This document shows positions 1-58,119 of a DNA stretch of 64,000 bases, piece by piece. This DNA comes from Engraulis encrasicolus (Eukaryota > Chordata > Actinopteri > Clupeiformes > Engraulidae). Numbering within the stretch: position 1 is the stretch's first letter; the number at the start of each line of letters is the position of its first letter. The stretch spans positions 24,346,776 through 24,410,775 of the forward strand of contig NC_085868.1 of the NCBI RefSeq assembly GCF_034702125.1, written 5' to 3'. The notes below the pieces were generated by a model. It was given only the letters and a program-made list of their open reading frames with translations. It had not been told where the DNA came from and searched no databases. Made by a program: the position numbers and the translations under genes.

Positions 1-1
1 C

Positions 2-1834
2 GATGGCCTGCCCGCTCCCGAGGGGCCACCCATTCTCAAGTTCCAGTCTGAGTCTCAAGCCCTGCCCGTGACTTCTCAAGCCCTGCCCGTGACTTCTCAA
101 GCCCTGCCCGTGACTTCTCAAGCCCTGCCCGTGACCTCTCAAGCCCTGCCCATGACTTCTCAAGCCCTGCCCATGACCTCTCAAGCTCCTACCGAGACCC
201 CCGCTCCTGCCGAGACCCCCGAGGCTCCCGCTCCTGCCGAGACTCCCTCTCCTGCCGAGACCCCCGAGACTCCCGCTCCTGCCGAGACCCCTGTTCTGGC
301 CAGGACAGCCGAGGACGTCGCTTCGGCCGGGACCCCCGCTGCGACCAGGACCCCCGAAGCCGTCGCTTTGGCCGAGACCTCCGCTGCGACCGGGACCCCC
401 GAGGACGTCGCTTCGGCCGGGACCCCCAAAGCCGTCGCTTTGGCCGAGACCTTCGCTGCGGCCGGGACCCCCGGGGACGTCGCTTCGGCCGAGACCCCTG
501 GAACCCCCAGCGCGGCCGAGACCCCCGCCGCGGCTGGGACCCCCGGCACGGCCGCGATCTCCTCAGTTCCTGTGGCCGCCTCTTCCGTTCCTGCTGGTGC
601 CGCCCTTGCTTCTGCGGGCACTGCCCCTTCTCCTGCTGTCGGCGCCTCCCGAGTTCCAGTCAGCGCCGCTGCTGCTCCGGTCGGCGTCGCTCCAGCTCCA
701 GATCCGATCGGCGCCGCTCCAGATCCAGGTCCAGTCGGCACTGCTCCAGATCCGGGTCCAGTCGGCGCCGCTCCAGATCCAGTCGGCGCCGCTCCAGATC
801 CAGTCGGCGCCGCTCCAGATCCAGGTCCAGTCGGCACTGCTCCAGATCCGGGTCCAGTCGGCGCCGCTCCAGATCCAGTCGGCGCCGCTCCAGATCCAGT
901 CGGCGCCGCTCCAGATCCAGTCGGCGCCTCCCAAGTTCCAGTCGGCGCCTCCCAAGTTCCAGTCGGCGCCTCCCAAGTTCCAGTCGGCGCCTCCCAAGTT
1001 CCAGTCGGCGCCTCCCAAGTTCCTGCTCGCGCCCCCCAGCGTGTTCCTGCTCGCGCCCCCCAGCGTGTTCCTGCTCGCGCCCCCCAGCGTGTTCCTGCTC
1101 GCGCCCCCCAGCGTGTTCCTGCTCGCGCCCCCCAGCGTGTTCCTGCTCCTGCCCCCCAGCGTGTTCCTGCTCCTGCCCCCCAGTGTGTTCCTGATCCTGC
1201 CCCCCAGTGTGCTTTTGTCTCCCAGCGTTCCTGTGTTCTACCTTGCCATGTCTCCGGGTCTTCGTCTGTGTCCCAACCTGCCCCGCCTCCCGCGTCTACG
1301 TCCCAGCCCGTCCCACCTCCTGTTTCTCTCTCTGACCCAGTTTTTCCCAGTCACGTCCTCATCCCGGTACCAGTCACCATTCCGGTGACTGTGCCAGTCA
1401 CTGTCACTGTGCCCATCCCAGTGTCAATCTCAGTTCCTGTCCCTGTGAGTGTTCCCATCTGTTCTTCACCCTTCCTTGCACCCATGTCCAAGACTGTCGT
1501 TGTGAATGTCCCGGTCAATGTTTTTGTCTCTGTTCCTGTCACTGTGCCCGTTACCATACCCGTGAAGATCCCCGTGTTCGTTCCTGTCCGTGTTTCTCAG
1601 CCCACTGTGTCAGCCTCTCGGCCTTCATGTCCTAGTCCTGAGCCCCCCTGTCCCTCTGAGTCTGCCCATCCTGTCCCAGCTGAGTTTGGCCCCGTCAAGC
1701 CCAGTTATCCCACCGAGTCTGTTCCCTTCACTTCTGTTGCTGGTCCCGAGCCCTTTGCTTTACCCTGCCAGGTCCCTCCTCAGAGTTGCCCTCCTGGTAA
1801 ACTTGTTTTGGGACGTCTTGAAGCCGTCCCTTAA
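2..1834 (+). CDS. 3' part of an LTR-retrotransposon ORF, proline/alanine/valine-rich (partial at the left edge)
   Basis: The frame is open from base 2 to the TAA at 1832-1834, so the protein continues beyond the window; the first Met, at 68, is probably internal. About 610 residues are visible and almost all are low complexity. In order they are six TSQALP(V/M) heptads, a PAETP-rich stretch, GAAPDPV and GASQVPV repeats, PARAPQRV repeats, and a long stretch alternating Val/Pro (VPVTVPVTV-like). The end is less repetitive. The stop is followed directly by a polypurine tract and an LTR, so this is the last ORF, or the C-terminal extension of pol, in a Ty3/gypsy-like element. No protease, reverse transcriptase or integrase motif is inside the window. 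The function is unknown to me. Confidence 0.6.
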   Translation, partial: DGLPAPEGPPILKFQSESQALPVTSQALPVTSQALPVTSQALPVTSQALPMTSQALPMTSQAPTETPAPAETPEAPAPAETPSPAETPETPAPAETPVLARTAEDVASAGTPAATRTPEAVALAETSAATGTPEDVASAGTPKAVALAETFAAAGTPGDVASAETPGTPSAAETPAAAGTPGTAAISSVPVAASSVPAGAALASAGTAPSPAVGASRVPVSAAAAPVGVAPAPDPIGAAPDPGPVGTAPDPGPVGAAPDPVGAAPDPVGAAPDPGPVGTAPDPGPVGAAPDPVGAAPDPVGAAPDPVGASQVPVGASQVPVGASQVPVGASQVPVGASQVPARAPQRVPARAPQRVPARAPQRVPARAPQRVPARAPQRVPAPAPQRVPAPAPQCVPDPAPQCAFVSQRSCVLPCHVSGSSSVSQPAPPPASTSQPVPPPVSLSDPVFPSHVLIPVPVTIPVTVPVTVTVPIPVSISVPVPVSVPICSSPFLAPMSKTVVVNVPVNVFVSVPVTVPVTIPVKIPVFVPVRVSQPTVSASRPSCPSPEPPCPSESAHPVPAEFGPVKPSYPTESVPFTSVAGPEPFALPCQVPPQSCPPGKLVLGRLEAVP

Positions 1835-1845
1835 GGAGGGGGTAC
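1833..1845 (+). other. Polypurine tract of the LTR element
   Basis: A purine run (AAGGAGGGGG followed by TAC) overlaps the stop codon and lies immediately 5' of the TGTTAGG that opens the LTR. This is the expected position of the plus-strand primer of an LTR retrotransposon. Confidence 0.6.
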
Positions 1846-2561
1846 TGTTAGGGTCTCGGACTTTGTGTCTCTGTGTTGGACTTTTAGTTGAGTAAATGTT
1901 TGAGTTCCTGTCTTTGTAGTTTTGCTTCTTGTGTACCCTGACCTGTTTACCATGCTCTTGCTTTATTCCTAGTCCCCTGTCTTGTGTTGTCTTGCCTTTG
2001 TTTACCTTCTGTGTCATAGACTCCATGTGCTTTTGTTTACTTCCTGTGCTTTTGTTTTGCTTTGCCATGTGTCCACCTTGCTGTCAAATGTTGGTCTCCG
2101 CCCCTTGGTCCTAATTGGTTTCTCTAGTGTTTTCACCTGTCTCGTTGTCCCTGTCTGTTCCTAGTTCTAGCTTATAGTCCTCACCTGTACCTTGTTGTCT
2201 TCTGTGCTTTTTGTTAGTTCATCTGATTGTCTCCTGATTAGTCCCCTGTGTCTTGTTAATTGCTTTCTGTGTATTTAAGCCCTGGTGTGTCTCTTTGTCC
2301 TTGCTGCGTCATTGTTGAACCTTTGTCGAAACCTTGTAGAACCCTGTAAGTACTGTCTGTAGTCTTGATTATTCCTAGTTTGTTCGTGTCCCTATCTTGC
2401 CTTAGTCATTCTTGGTTTTCCCCATTGTGGGTCTTTTGTTTGTAGTCTCATCCCCGTATTTCAGTGTTTTTGTAGTCTTTTGTTTCTAAATAAAATTCCC
2501 CTTTATCGTCATTCTGGTTCTCTGCGTGCTGCACTTGGGCTCCCAACTGAGATTCCTGACA
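1846..2561 (+). mobile_element. 3' LTR of a Ty3/gypsy-like retrotransposon
   Basis: The LTR starts TGTTAGG and ends CCTGACA, giving short imperfect inverted ends of the TG...CA type. It contains a TATA-like GTATTTAAG near 2270 and an AATAAA polyadenylation signal near 2489, in U3-R order. The matching 5' LTR is outside the window, so identity between LTRs and the target duplication cannot be read. The element appears to sit in a hyccin intron, in the sense orientation opposite to the gene. Confidence 0.7.
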
Positions 2562-2863
2562 CAGCCAGCCACAGACACACCAAAGGTGATAATGCACGAA
2601 TAGCAGAGAAATCAGCATTATAACTATGTGCCTTGAACAAGAAATCAAATCACGGTTGCCAAATAAAAAACTGAGCAGTTAGGTACAGACCAAGTTTGTT
2701 AAAGATCATTGGTCTCGGGCATTTCCTGTGTCCTCAACTGTTTCAATGGAATGCATTTACAATGGATGTCCGGTAAACGAACTTGGATGTCGAGAGAACT
2801 AACTTCAGAATATTGACAACCAATTTACAAAAGAGCCCAGTTGGAGTCAGTTGGAGCCCTTTA

Positions 2864-15338
<12,475 letters not shown>

Positions 15339-15454
15339 GTTCCTCCCCTAGCCAAGAGCACGTGCAAAAGACAACACAACAGCAGAACATCAGCAACCAA
15401 AAGCAGCATGCTACACATTCTGCACTCTCTCTCTCACACGCATAAAAATGTATT

Positions 15455-16085
<631 letters not shown>

Positions 16086-16416
16086 AGTCACCAATCCTAT
16101 TCTACTTAAGAAAATGCAACCAAATACATAGACACCCACTCACTACATGCAAGAAGTAGTCACTGCCTGTTCCCACTCAGAATCAATCCACACAAACCCA
16201 ACAAACAAACATCCTCAAAAAACACATCAGAGACACTTCTCACAAACACATGATACATACCCTTTTACACCGGACATGCAACAAGTTACCACCACATTTT
16301 CTTGCAGAAGCAAAAGAAAACACGCATACATACACCTACCATACATCCATACGAACACACACCCAACAACATACACATTACATGGACATAAGTTATAGTA
16401 GTGTAGTTGCTCTCAC

Positions 16417-16575
16417 CTCCCTCTGCTCACCGCCCTCCGCTCCTACTGGTGTAATTGGGCTAGAAAGGGCTGCTTCTTCTCCATGGCCGCGGCACTCCTG
16501 TCCTGCACGCCTCACTCAGCTCAGCTCAGCCACGGGCAGCGCGGCTCAGCCACGTCCGGGAACCTGCGCTGGGCG
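16417..16575 (-). promoter_or_regulatory. Candidate 5'UTR exon of the hyccin gene with a short upstream ORF
   Basis: Read on the minus strand, this GC- and CpG-rich block ends in a good splice donor (GGGAG then GTGAGAG). It lies about 1.1 kb upstream of coding exon 1, which itself has a splice acceptor just before its ATG. An ATG in a strong Kozak setting (GCGGCCATGG, 16484-16482) opens a 13-codon ORF that stops at TAG (16445-16443), so it would act as a uORF. The transcription start cannot be read from sequence alone. Confidence 0.4.
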
Positions 16576-16595
16576 GCCACACACACACAACCAAG

Positions 16596-16770
16596 GCTCT
16601 AAATTAGCACCAGTCAACCAGCCAAGTTCTGACGAAATTTTAATTTGGCTGGTAGAGAAGAGCAACTTGCTAGCCACTTTGTCCTAGTTGTCAGTATGTG
16701 TTTGGCTAGTAAGATTAACTTCTACGAGCCATTTTGGCTGGTGATGATAAAAGGTTAATTTAGAGCCCTG
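16596..16770. mobile_element. MITE with GGCTCTAAATTA ends
   Basis: The ends are AGGCTCTAAATTAGC and TTAATTTAGAGCCCT. The interior repeats GCCATTTTGGCTGGTGATGA and TTTGGCTAGTAAGAT, also found near 46503-46556, where a longer relative covers 46003-46570. Confidence 0.6.
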
Positions 16771-17029
16771 CACACAATCCAACCACGTTCGGCCATGAGA
16801 CACCAGCAGTTCAGGCAGGCAGGCAGGCAGGCAGGCAGCCGCTCCAAGATTATACAATTGCCCTTCAACCGTGATTAGTGTAGTGTAGTGTAGTGTAGTG
16901 TGTGTGTCTGTGTGACTGTGTGTATGTGTGTGAGAGAGAGAGAGCCAATGGACTTGGTGAGTAAGAGAGAGGGAGGAAGGGAGGGAGGGGGAGACAATGA
17001 CAGAGAAGGAGGGAGAGAGAGACAGAGAG

Positions 17030-17107
<78 letters not shown>
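17030..17107. repeat. (GA)n microsatellite
   Basis: Pure GA tract. (GT)n at 17348-17395 and (CA)n at 17626-17683 follow in the same intergenic region. Confidence 0.9.
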
Positions 17108-17111
<4 letters not shown>

Positions 17112-17343
17112 TGATGATGAGGGAGGGAGGGTGATGATGAGAGGGAGGGGGGGAGGGAGGGAGACACCATCTCACGTCAAATCCAGAAGCCGCCTCCCTC
17201 TCAGTCAGCCAGGTGCGTGTGACACGGACAAAGCCCTCCTCCCGGAGAATAGTGTGGCCAAGAATGCTTTTGTTTACACCGCTCTACCAACCAGCCATCT
17301 TAGCAACAGTCTGTGTGTGTTTCAATGTCTATCTGTCTATGTA

Positions 17344-17396
<53 letters not shown>

Positions 17397-17622
17397 CAAC
17401 GTGCATCTGCCTGTGTATGTGTGTGTGCGTTTGTGTGTCTGTGAGTGTCACACAGATAAGACGGACCAGCCTAAACCGGCCGATGGCAGCGTCAAAGAGA
17501 TTTAGCAGAGAGATGGGATTTTTGTTTTCCTTCACCCCTCTCGTCTCGACATAACACACTCCATCTTTACCAGCTATGCAGTGCATACGGAGCACGAGTG
17601 ATGCCAGTAAAGAGATCACACA

Positions 17623-17683
<61 letters not shown>

Positions 17684-17689
17684 GGCGGC

Positions 17690-18931
17690 AAATCTGGTCG
17701 ACCTCAGTGCTCGGGGTCGTGGCGCACTCTTGAACATGTGACGTGGTCTCGGTCGGACCGTAGGGGTGGGGAAAGTGACTTCCTCAGCCAGCGAGTGAGT
17801 GAGCGAGAGAGTGATTGACAGGTGGCAGAATTGGATAAGGGCCATTTAACTTCATAAGCCCAGACCTGGCAGTCAGCGACCACAAACAGACACCGTGTTG
17901 TCTTCTACGGTACGGTACGGTGCTGTACTGTACCCCCCACCCCCCCATGTTTTGAATCAGACAAAATTGAGAAGGACCTCGAGCACAGGGTGATATCCAG
18001 CCCTGCTATTCGGTAAGAAGCTTAGTGACTCCTATGCCAGATAATTAAGTGTATACAGTACCTCCACCACGGCATTACAAGCTGGGCTTAAAATAGATTT
18101 CGCTAAAAAGAGCTTAGGGGGAGCAGACGGAGACGAGAGAGAGGCAGTGAGAGAGAGAGAGAGAGAGAGTGGATAGTGAAGGTGCTGTATGTATGGATGA
18201 TGGTGGGATGAATAAGGGAGACTTGGGCCTAAGTGCTAGACTGCTGCAGAAGATAATTAATAATTTGGAGACTCAATCATGTTAAGAACACTGTGAGTGT
18301 ATGAAGTCATAGCAGCACATAAAGCACATAAGCAAGCAGCCATCCTGTTTCTAAGTGCACTGTCACAATCTCGAGTCTGAGGCAAACTTAACCAACTCAA
18401 TAAGTAACCAAATTCCGATCTGGCCGTCCGCTCCCTCTCATGGCGCACAATCCTTCTGCACCTGCCCGCGGGGTCAGATGTCCGACTATAATCTGCCATA
18501 GACTCAGTGCCTCCTCTATAGACTGCACACCTAAGCCCTTGGTCAGGGTCACGATTAGGCTAATTGGAGATAACAGAACACGGACGCTTTACTCCCCTGT
18601 GTGTGGCAGTCTACTACATAAGGCCGGCGCGTCAAAACGCAGACGACTGGACTGTCATTCATCTATCCATCCCTCCATCATCACTGCAAGCTCATAACCG
18701 CTCCCTGGTCTCCATGACGACTCCGCCACCACGACCACGTGGACCATCCTCTCTTTCTCGTGCGAGTGACTTGGACGGGGCTACGGACAGGGTTGGCAGC
18801 TTTGGGGATGAAAGTGCTTGCCAGGCACCATGCCAGCGTGGGTGTGCGTCCTTCAGGCACCGGCCTCCAGTCGCCAAACGACAGCACTCCTCTCCTCTCC
18901 GAAGGCTCAACGCCATTGCTGTGTGTGTGTA

Positions 18932-18960
<29 letters not shown>
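17690..18960. other. Intergenic stretch, GC-richer, no supported gene
   Basis: Somewhat CpG-rich patches (18430-18900) might hold promoter sequence for the hyccin gene, but I find no exon or family match. Only short chance ORFs are present, and a short GT tract ends at 18952. Confidence 0.4.
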
Positions 18961-18962
<2 letters not shown>

Positions 18963-19170
18963 TCATTGGTTCACATGCGCGGTGTTAACATGAAGTTCAT
19001 ACAGATACCAAAACAGCAGCAAAATGGCCAAATATTTTTGTTTTTGTTTTAGCCATTTCAGCACCACCCCAGCGTACAGTTTATCAAGCACACGCAGGGC
19101 ACTAAACGCCACTGTCTGGAAAGAAATCAGAACACTTTTCAGTAAACCCTGCCCCATTCAGTAGACTAGT

Positions 19171-19548
19171 GTGGAAAGCCATAAACGCTGCCCGATTGAA
19201 AACAAGTGGTCGCAAACCTGTTCGCAGTGTACGCTGCTAAATTATAGCGCAGGATTTAAGATGGGGAATATTACAGCGAATATAATGGCTATTCTTCCCA
19301 ACATTTTTGACGACATTAGTGCACATGACAGGTACATGACTTATTTCGCGCAAGATATGACAGACATTGTTCCACAAATAACTGCAGATTTTAATCATCA
19401 CCCTAAATGGTGCCATATCGAAGACTGCGTGTGTGTGCGGATATATGTGGTGGAACGCCTTAGCGAGGCATTCGCTAGATATTTTCAGCAGAATGACATA
19501 TTTAACATTACATCATCTCTCCTCAATAATACATACCCATGCGTGTGA
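19171..19548 (+). CDS. Unrecognised 125-aa ORF
   Basis: This single open frame of 125 codons lies between the hyccin and dehydratase genes, antisense to both. It avoids simple repeats, has a mixed composition and predicts helix-forming segments (FDDISAHDRYMTYFAQDM, VVERLSEAFARYFQQND). Six cysteines and N-glycosylation sequons (NIT, NNT) are present. There is no obvious signal peptide at the first or second Met (residue 31). I recognise no family. It might be a lineage-specific secreted protein exon or a chance ORF, and I give no function. Confidence 0.2.
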   Translation: MESHKRCPIENKWSQTCSQCTLLNYSAGFKMGNITANIMAILPNIFDDISAHDRYMTYFAQDMTDIVPQITADFNHHPKWCHIEDCVCVRIYVVERLSEAFARYFQQNDIFNITSSLLNNTYPCV

Positions 19549-20199
19549 CCTCCCAATGCTGCAGGAAGGCTAGTGAGGCTCTGGCGGTGGGAGCGAGCTA
19601 TCCCTGCGGCTATTGCTGTAGTCCTTGAACGAAGCGACAATTTGAGCAGCAATTCGGAAAGCTCTAAGCGACACTACCCATACCACGGCGATGGCAGCAG
19701 CCAGGTACAGCATTCCTCAAAATAATAATTCGCTCGTTTGTGCAAACACGTATGCTCTCCCAGGGCCCACGTAAAGTCATTCCACCGATCTCCTTTTTAC
19801 TGTTGACATCTCTCTTCCTGCCAACTTGCTGCCTGGCTGCCGTGCGCACTGCGCAGCTATTGGATGGTCACGACAAGAGCCTGGTGAGAGAGACTCAATT
19901 GGTCAGGTAAACAGGTGACCCGACGAGGCCCCAGCGCACACACAGCCAACGTCTTTCTTACCCGAGTACTGTATCAACTGGACAGCAGAATACAGTTATT
20001 CCTCAATCATTTTAACAGCACAGTCAATAAACATGACCACATAAAACACGTTGCTATTGGCACTGTTAGGATGGATGCCTACAATTTAATTATGGCAATG
20101 CACCTATGTGCTGCTCCAAAGTTTAATTGTATTTTTCGCATAATATGCACATATATTATGTAGGCCTAGCAACTGAAAAGTTACAAAGCATTTTATTTG

Positions 20200-20534
20200 T
20201 TTGAAGAAAGAACATATCTTTACACAATAGTAAATACAAGTCTCGCTTTCCGAAAAGATGTGCCATGGGTGCCACCTGGTGGCGAGTTACATAGAGTGAC
20301 CCAAACAATTTTCACACAAAATATTGTTTTTTATTAAAATGTGATTTCTATACATTCAGTTTGTACATTTGTACATTTCTTGCGGTGTAATGTCATTATT
20401 ACATTTTACACTGTAAATGCTGGTGATATCTACTTGAGTACATCTGAGAACAGCTCAATTACTTGCTTACCAACTGATCATAACGACTCACATGACAAAA
20501 TTCTAATACAACAATTCCACTGCCTCCAGCAGCC
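20200..20534 (-). other. 3' flank/UTR of the D-serine dehydratase gene
   Basis: AT-rich sequence downstream of the TGA at 20537-20535. No clear gene lies on the other strand. Confidence 0.4.
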
Positions 20535-31779
<11,245 letters not shown>

Positions 31780-31812
31780 TCTTCTACTGTAAAGACGGAG
31801 CTTGCAGCGCTC

Positions 31813-33946
31813 CTAAAATGAACAAAAGCGAAAAGTACACAAAAATCACAAAAGGGCATTGCAAACTTGGTGAAATAAAAAGCCATGAGTAAAACTAGGT
31901 TGTGCTGAAACCATGCATGCAAAAGAATGCATGAGTATGCGTTTGGTAACAATGTAGCGTTTGGCACTTACCGACACAAAGCCTTTCCTTTAATTAGTTG
32001 CTGATGTGACAAACCAAATACCGACCAAAGGCAAGTTTGCAACAGTATCTTCAACCTCTCAGTAGTTACTCAGTTACCACCAGGTTTCCTGAGGTGGAGA
32101 GGCGTTCGTCGTATGACTACGGAAAGCCTCAAGGTTCAAATCGGATTGAATCATACGGGTTGTGGTTGAATGGAAGAGCATGAATGAAGCGGCCACTCAG
32201 GGCGGTTCTGCGCTCTGACAGTGATTGGCTTGTTCAGTGACACGGAAAAATATGTAGGCCTAATTGAAGCGCTCCTCGTTGAAGGACAGATTATTTGTTC
32301 TGTCAACTCCGTTTACAATGATATGCACTGCATGATGATAAGCCTTATAATTGCATGATTGAGATGGCATGATGTCATGGGCTCTTTTGTTACACATGCT
32401 CTAGCCTAGGCCTACATTGCAAGTGAAAGCATATTCTGATTCCATTTGAAGAAAGCCTTAATTGTCCTAAGAGTTTGTTAGTGGAAGTGTATCTTTGAAC
32501 AGGTTCGTAAGCAGGCATATCTTAGAAGATCTTCGCATATAAATAATAATAATTAAACAAAAAAATCATCATCAGATCAATATTACAGTTATTATTTTTA
32601 TTATTAGATTCAATAGAATTACTCATTGAAGGTTACCCCACACCCTTGCTGACCTACATGGCATTGTTGTGTGATCTGCATTCATACCCCAATGCCAACT
32701 CACTTCATTGCACAACTCTATGGTGAGGTGTGAATATCTTGGTAACATCATGTGGTGACATTAAATTAGGCCTAGAAATACATCTATTGAAACAAAATCA
32801 TCCACCCATAACCCTTCAGCATAACAGTTATTAACCACAGAAACAAACATGTTGATCCACAACTTTAGAATCTCATATTGCAGAAAAAGAAGAAGAAGAA
32901 AAAAACTGATGACTTGTTACCACAGCTCATTTTATTGATACGCTGAAGTCTGACAGCAACAATGTATGGGTTTAACATTTCAAGTGCCGTTAGGGTGTAA
33001 AACAATTACAATCAATCCAAGTTGCGTCTTCATGGCTTCAAGTGTATTCTACAACTGATCACAGTGCCCGGAAAGGTTATTTTTTTCCTGTCTTAAAACG
33101 CACTGACATCCAGAGTACACTGCACTGCATGTGAACTTCTTTAAGAACTGAAAAATCAGTGTTCTGATTCTTTGAGCTTTCTCATCTTGTACAAAAGTAG
33201 AAATAGTAGAACTCCTACAGCTTTGTGACTTGTATTTCAAGCCACAGTTTTAGTTTAAATGTGTAATGGAAGAAACAGAATGGAAGAATCTAATGAAACA
33301 TAGGAATGTGTTGCTTTGGCGGTGACTCAGTGTAGGCTATGTGGTGTGTCTGTGTGGTTACGGAATCCCCTGAATTAGCCTAGGACACCAACAGCAATTT
33401 CTGTGCAATTGTATGGCTGGTTTGGTTCAAAGATATACAAGATAAACTCCAGTCTGTCTGGGGTTAGCACCTTTGTGTAAATGTCAGTCAACATGACGAA
33501 ACATGAATGAGGAGTAAAAAAAAAACACTACATTTGAAAATCTGTTTTAAAAAACATTTAACAAATCTTTGGAGTGCTGAAATAGTAGCCTGTTCCTTTT
33601 TTTAGTGTGTCTTGATGTACGGATATTCTTTCCCCATCCCTTGCCTTTCAACATTCACTAGTGTTTTTATATCGTCAACATTTGCCTAATGGCAGAATAC
33701 AATAGTGTAAAATATCAGTATCTCACATACTGTAAGCCTTCATCCAATTATATTGTATCTGCTATAAAATGGTAGTGCTGACTCTTTATAAAAATCCCCC
33801 AATAGCTTCCCCCTCTCAGCGCATGACTTTAACAATACTAAACATTTCTGACCCTCCCACCCCCCACCCCCGAATATCTCTTCTTTATTTTCTCTTCTCT
33901 TCTTTTATTTTCTCTCTTCTTCTTCCTCTTCTTCCCTTCTGCCTTC
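31813..33946. other. Interval between the dehydratase start and the col6a2 stop
   Basis: It should contain the dehydratase promoter and 5'UTR exon and the col6a2 3'UTR. I see no further coding sequence. The 33870-33945 plus strand is TC-rich. Confidence 0.5.
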
Positions 33947-57163
<23,217 letters not shown>

Positions 57164-57339
57164 CTTTCCCTCCTTCTCCCTGGAAAACAGGCCTTATCCA
57201 CATTACACATCTGTGATATTAGATCAACAAAGACCTGTGTACAAGAACAGTGAAGTGTGGTCTCAAGGGCAAATGCAGACCACCAGTGTTGTTCTGCGTA
57301 CATTAAGTGAGAACACTTGTGGGATTTACTGTAAATCAG

Positions 57340-57420
57340 GGATGTCAAACTCAGGCCCAGGGGCCAAATCTGGCCTGCGGAGTCATTTTATTTTCACATT
57401 TTTGTTTTTCTTTACAACTT
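57340..57420. mobile_element. hAT-type repeat fragment
   Basis: CAGGGATGTCAAACTCAGGC followed by GGGGCCAAATCTGGCC is a signature of a widespread vertebrate hAT repeat family. A diverged relative is near 8830. Confidence 0.5.
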
Positions 57421-57859
57421 TTATAATGGCTTGAGTGCTTGAGTTGACACTTGCTTAACCCCTCCCCTGCAGCCTCTGTGTTGCCATGCAAAAAAAGATT
57501 TTCTATATGGTGCAACAAAGTGGGATCAATTCCTTTCCCATTGAATTCCATCCATTAATTCCATTCACTAGGCTTCTGAAGTGGCATGGCAATCATATGA
57601 TGGCAGCTTAGAACCTTACGCCACATTGATGATTCTGGGAGAAAATCCTTATGAACCATCTCCTCTTTATCAATGGTCTCTGGTTTCACTCTGTCTGGTT
57701 TCCTTGAGAGGGACTTTCTGGACAGTCATCTTGTCTAATATGGTTCAGTATGCTCCACTGAAAAATGTTCAGGCATTTAACACTGCTTGCACTGCAGGTC
57801 ACTGGCCTTGTTATGGGCTGTAGTTCACACCTGTCATCAACGAACTATGTAATAAACTA

Positions 57860-58065
57860 TACCAATGATTTTCAACCTATGGGCCAGGGCCAAGGTATTC
57901 CAAGTGGGCCTTGAAATCATTTTCTAAAAATTATAATCATATTTTGGTGTGTGTTGCTATTGATTTATTTGAGTTTTATTCTTTATTGGGGCAGAAGTGG
58001 GCCCTGAACATTTGTGACAATTCCGAGTGGGCCCCACGTTGGAAAAGGTTGGGAGCCCCTGAACT
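57860..58065. mobile_element. Repeat with GGGCC ends
   Basis: ACCAATGATTTTCAACCTAT with GGGCCAGGG at the left, and GTTGGAAAAGGTTGGGAGCC with CCTGAAC at the right, a common fish non-autonomous DNA element. Confidence 0.5.
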
Positions 58066-58070
58066 ACACA

Positions 58071-58115
58071 ATACAATACAATACAATACAATACAATACA
58101 ATACAATACAATACA
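58071..58115. repeat. (AATAC)n microsatellite
   Basis: Nine perfect ACAAT/AATAC units follow the preceding repeat. Confidence 0.9.
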
Positions 58116-58119
58116 ACAT

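Noticed and set aside
563..1018. Antisense and alternate-frame ORFs across the repetitive retrotransposon ORF
   Set aside because: They are frame shadows of tandem repeats whose length is a multiple of three. The sense frame ends at the polypurine tract and explains the openness.
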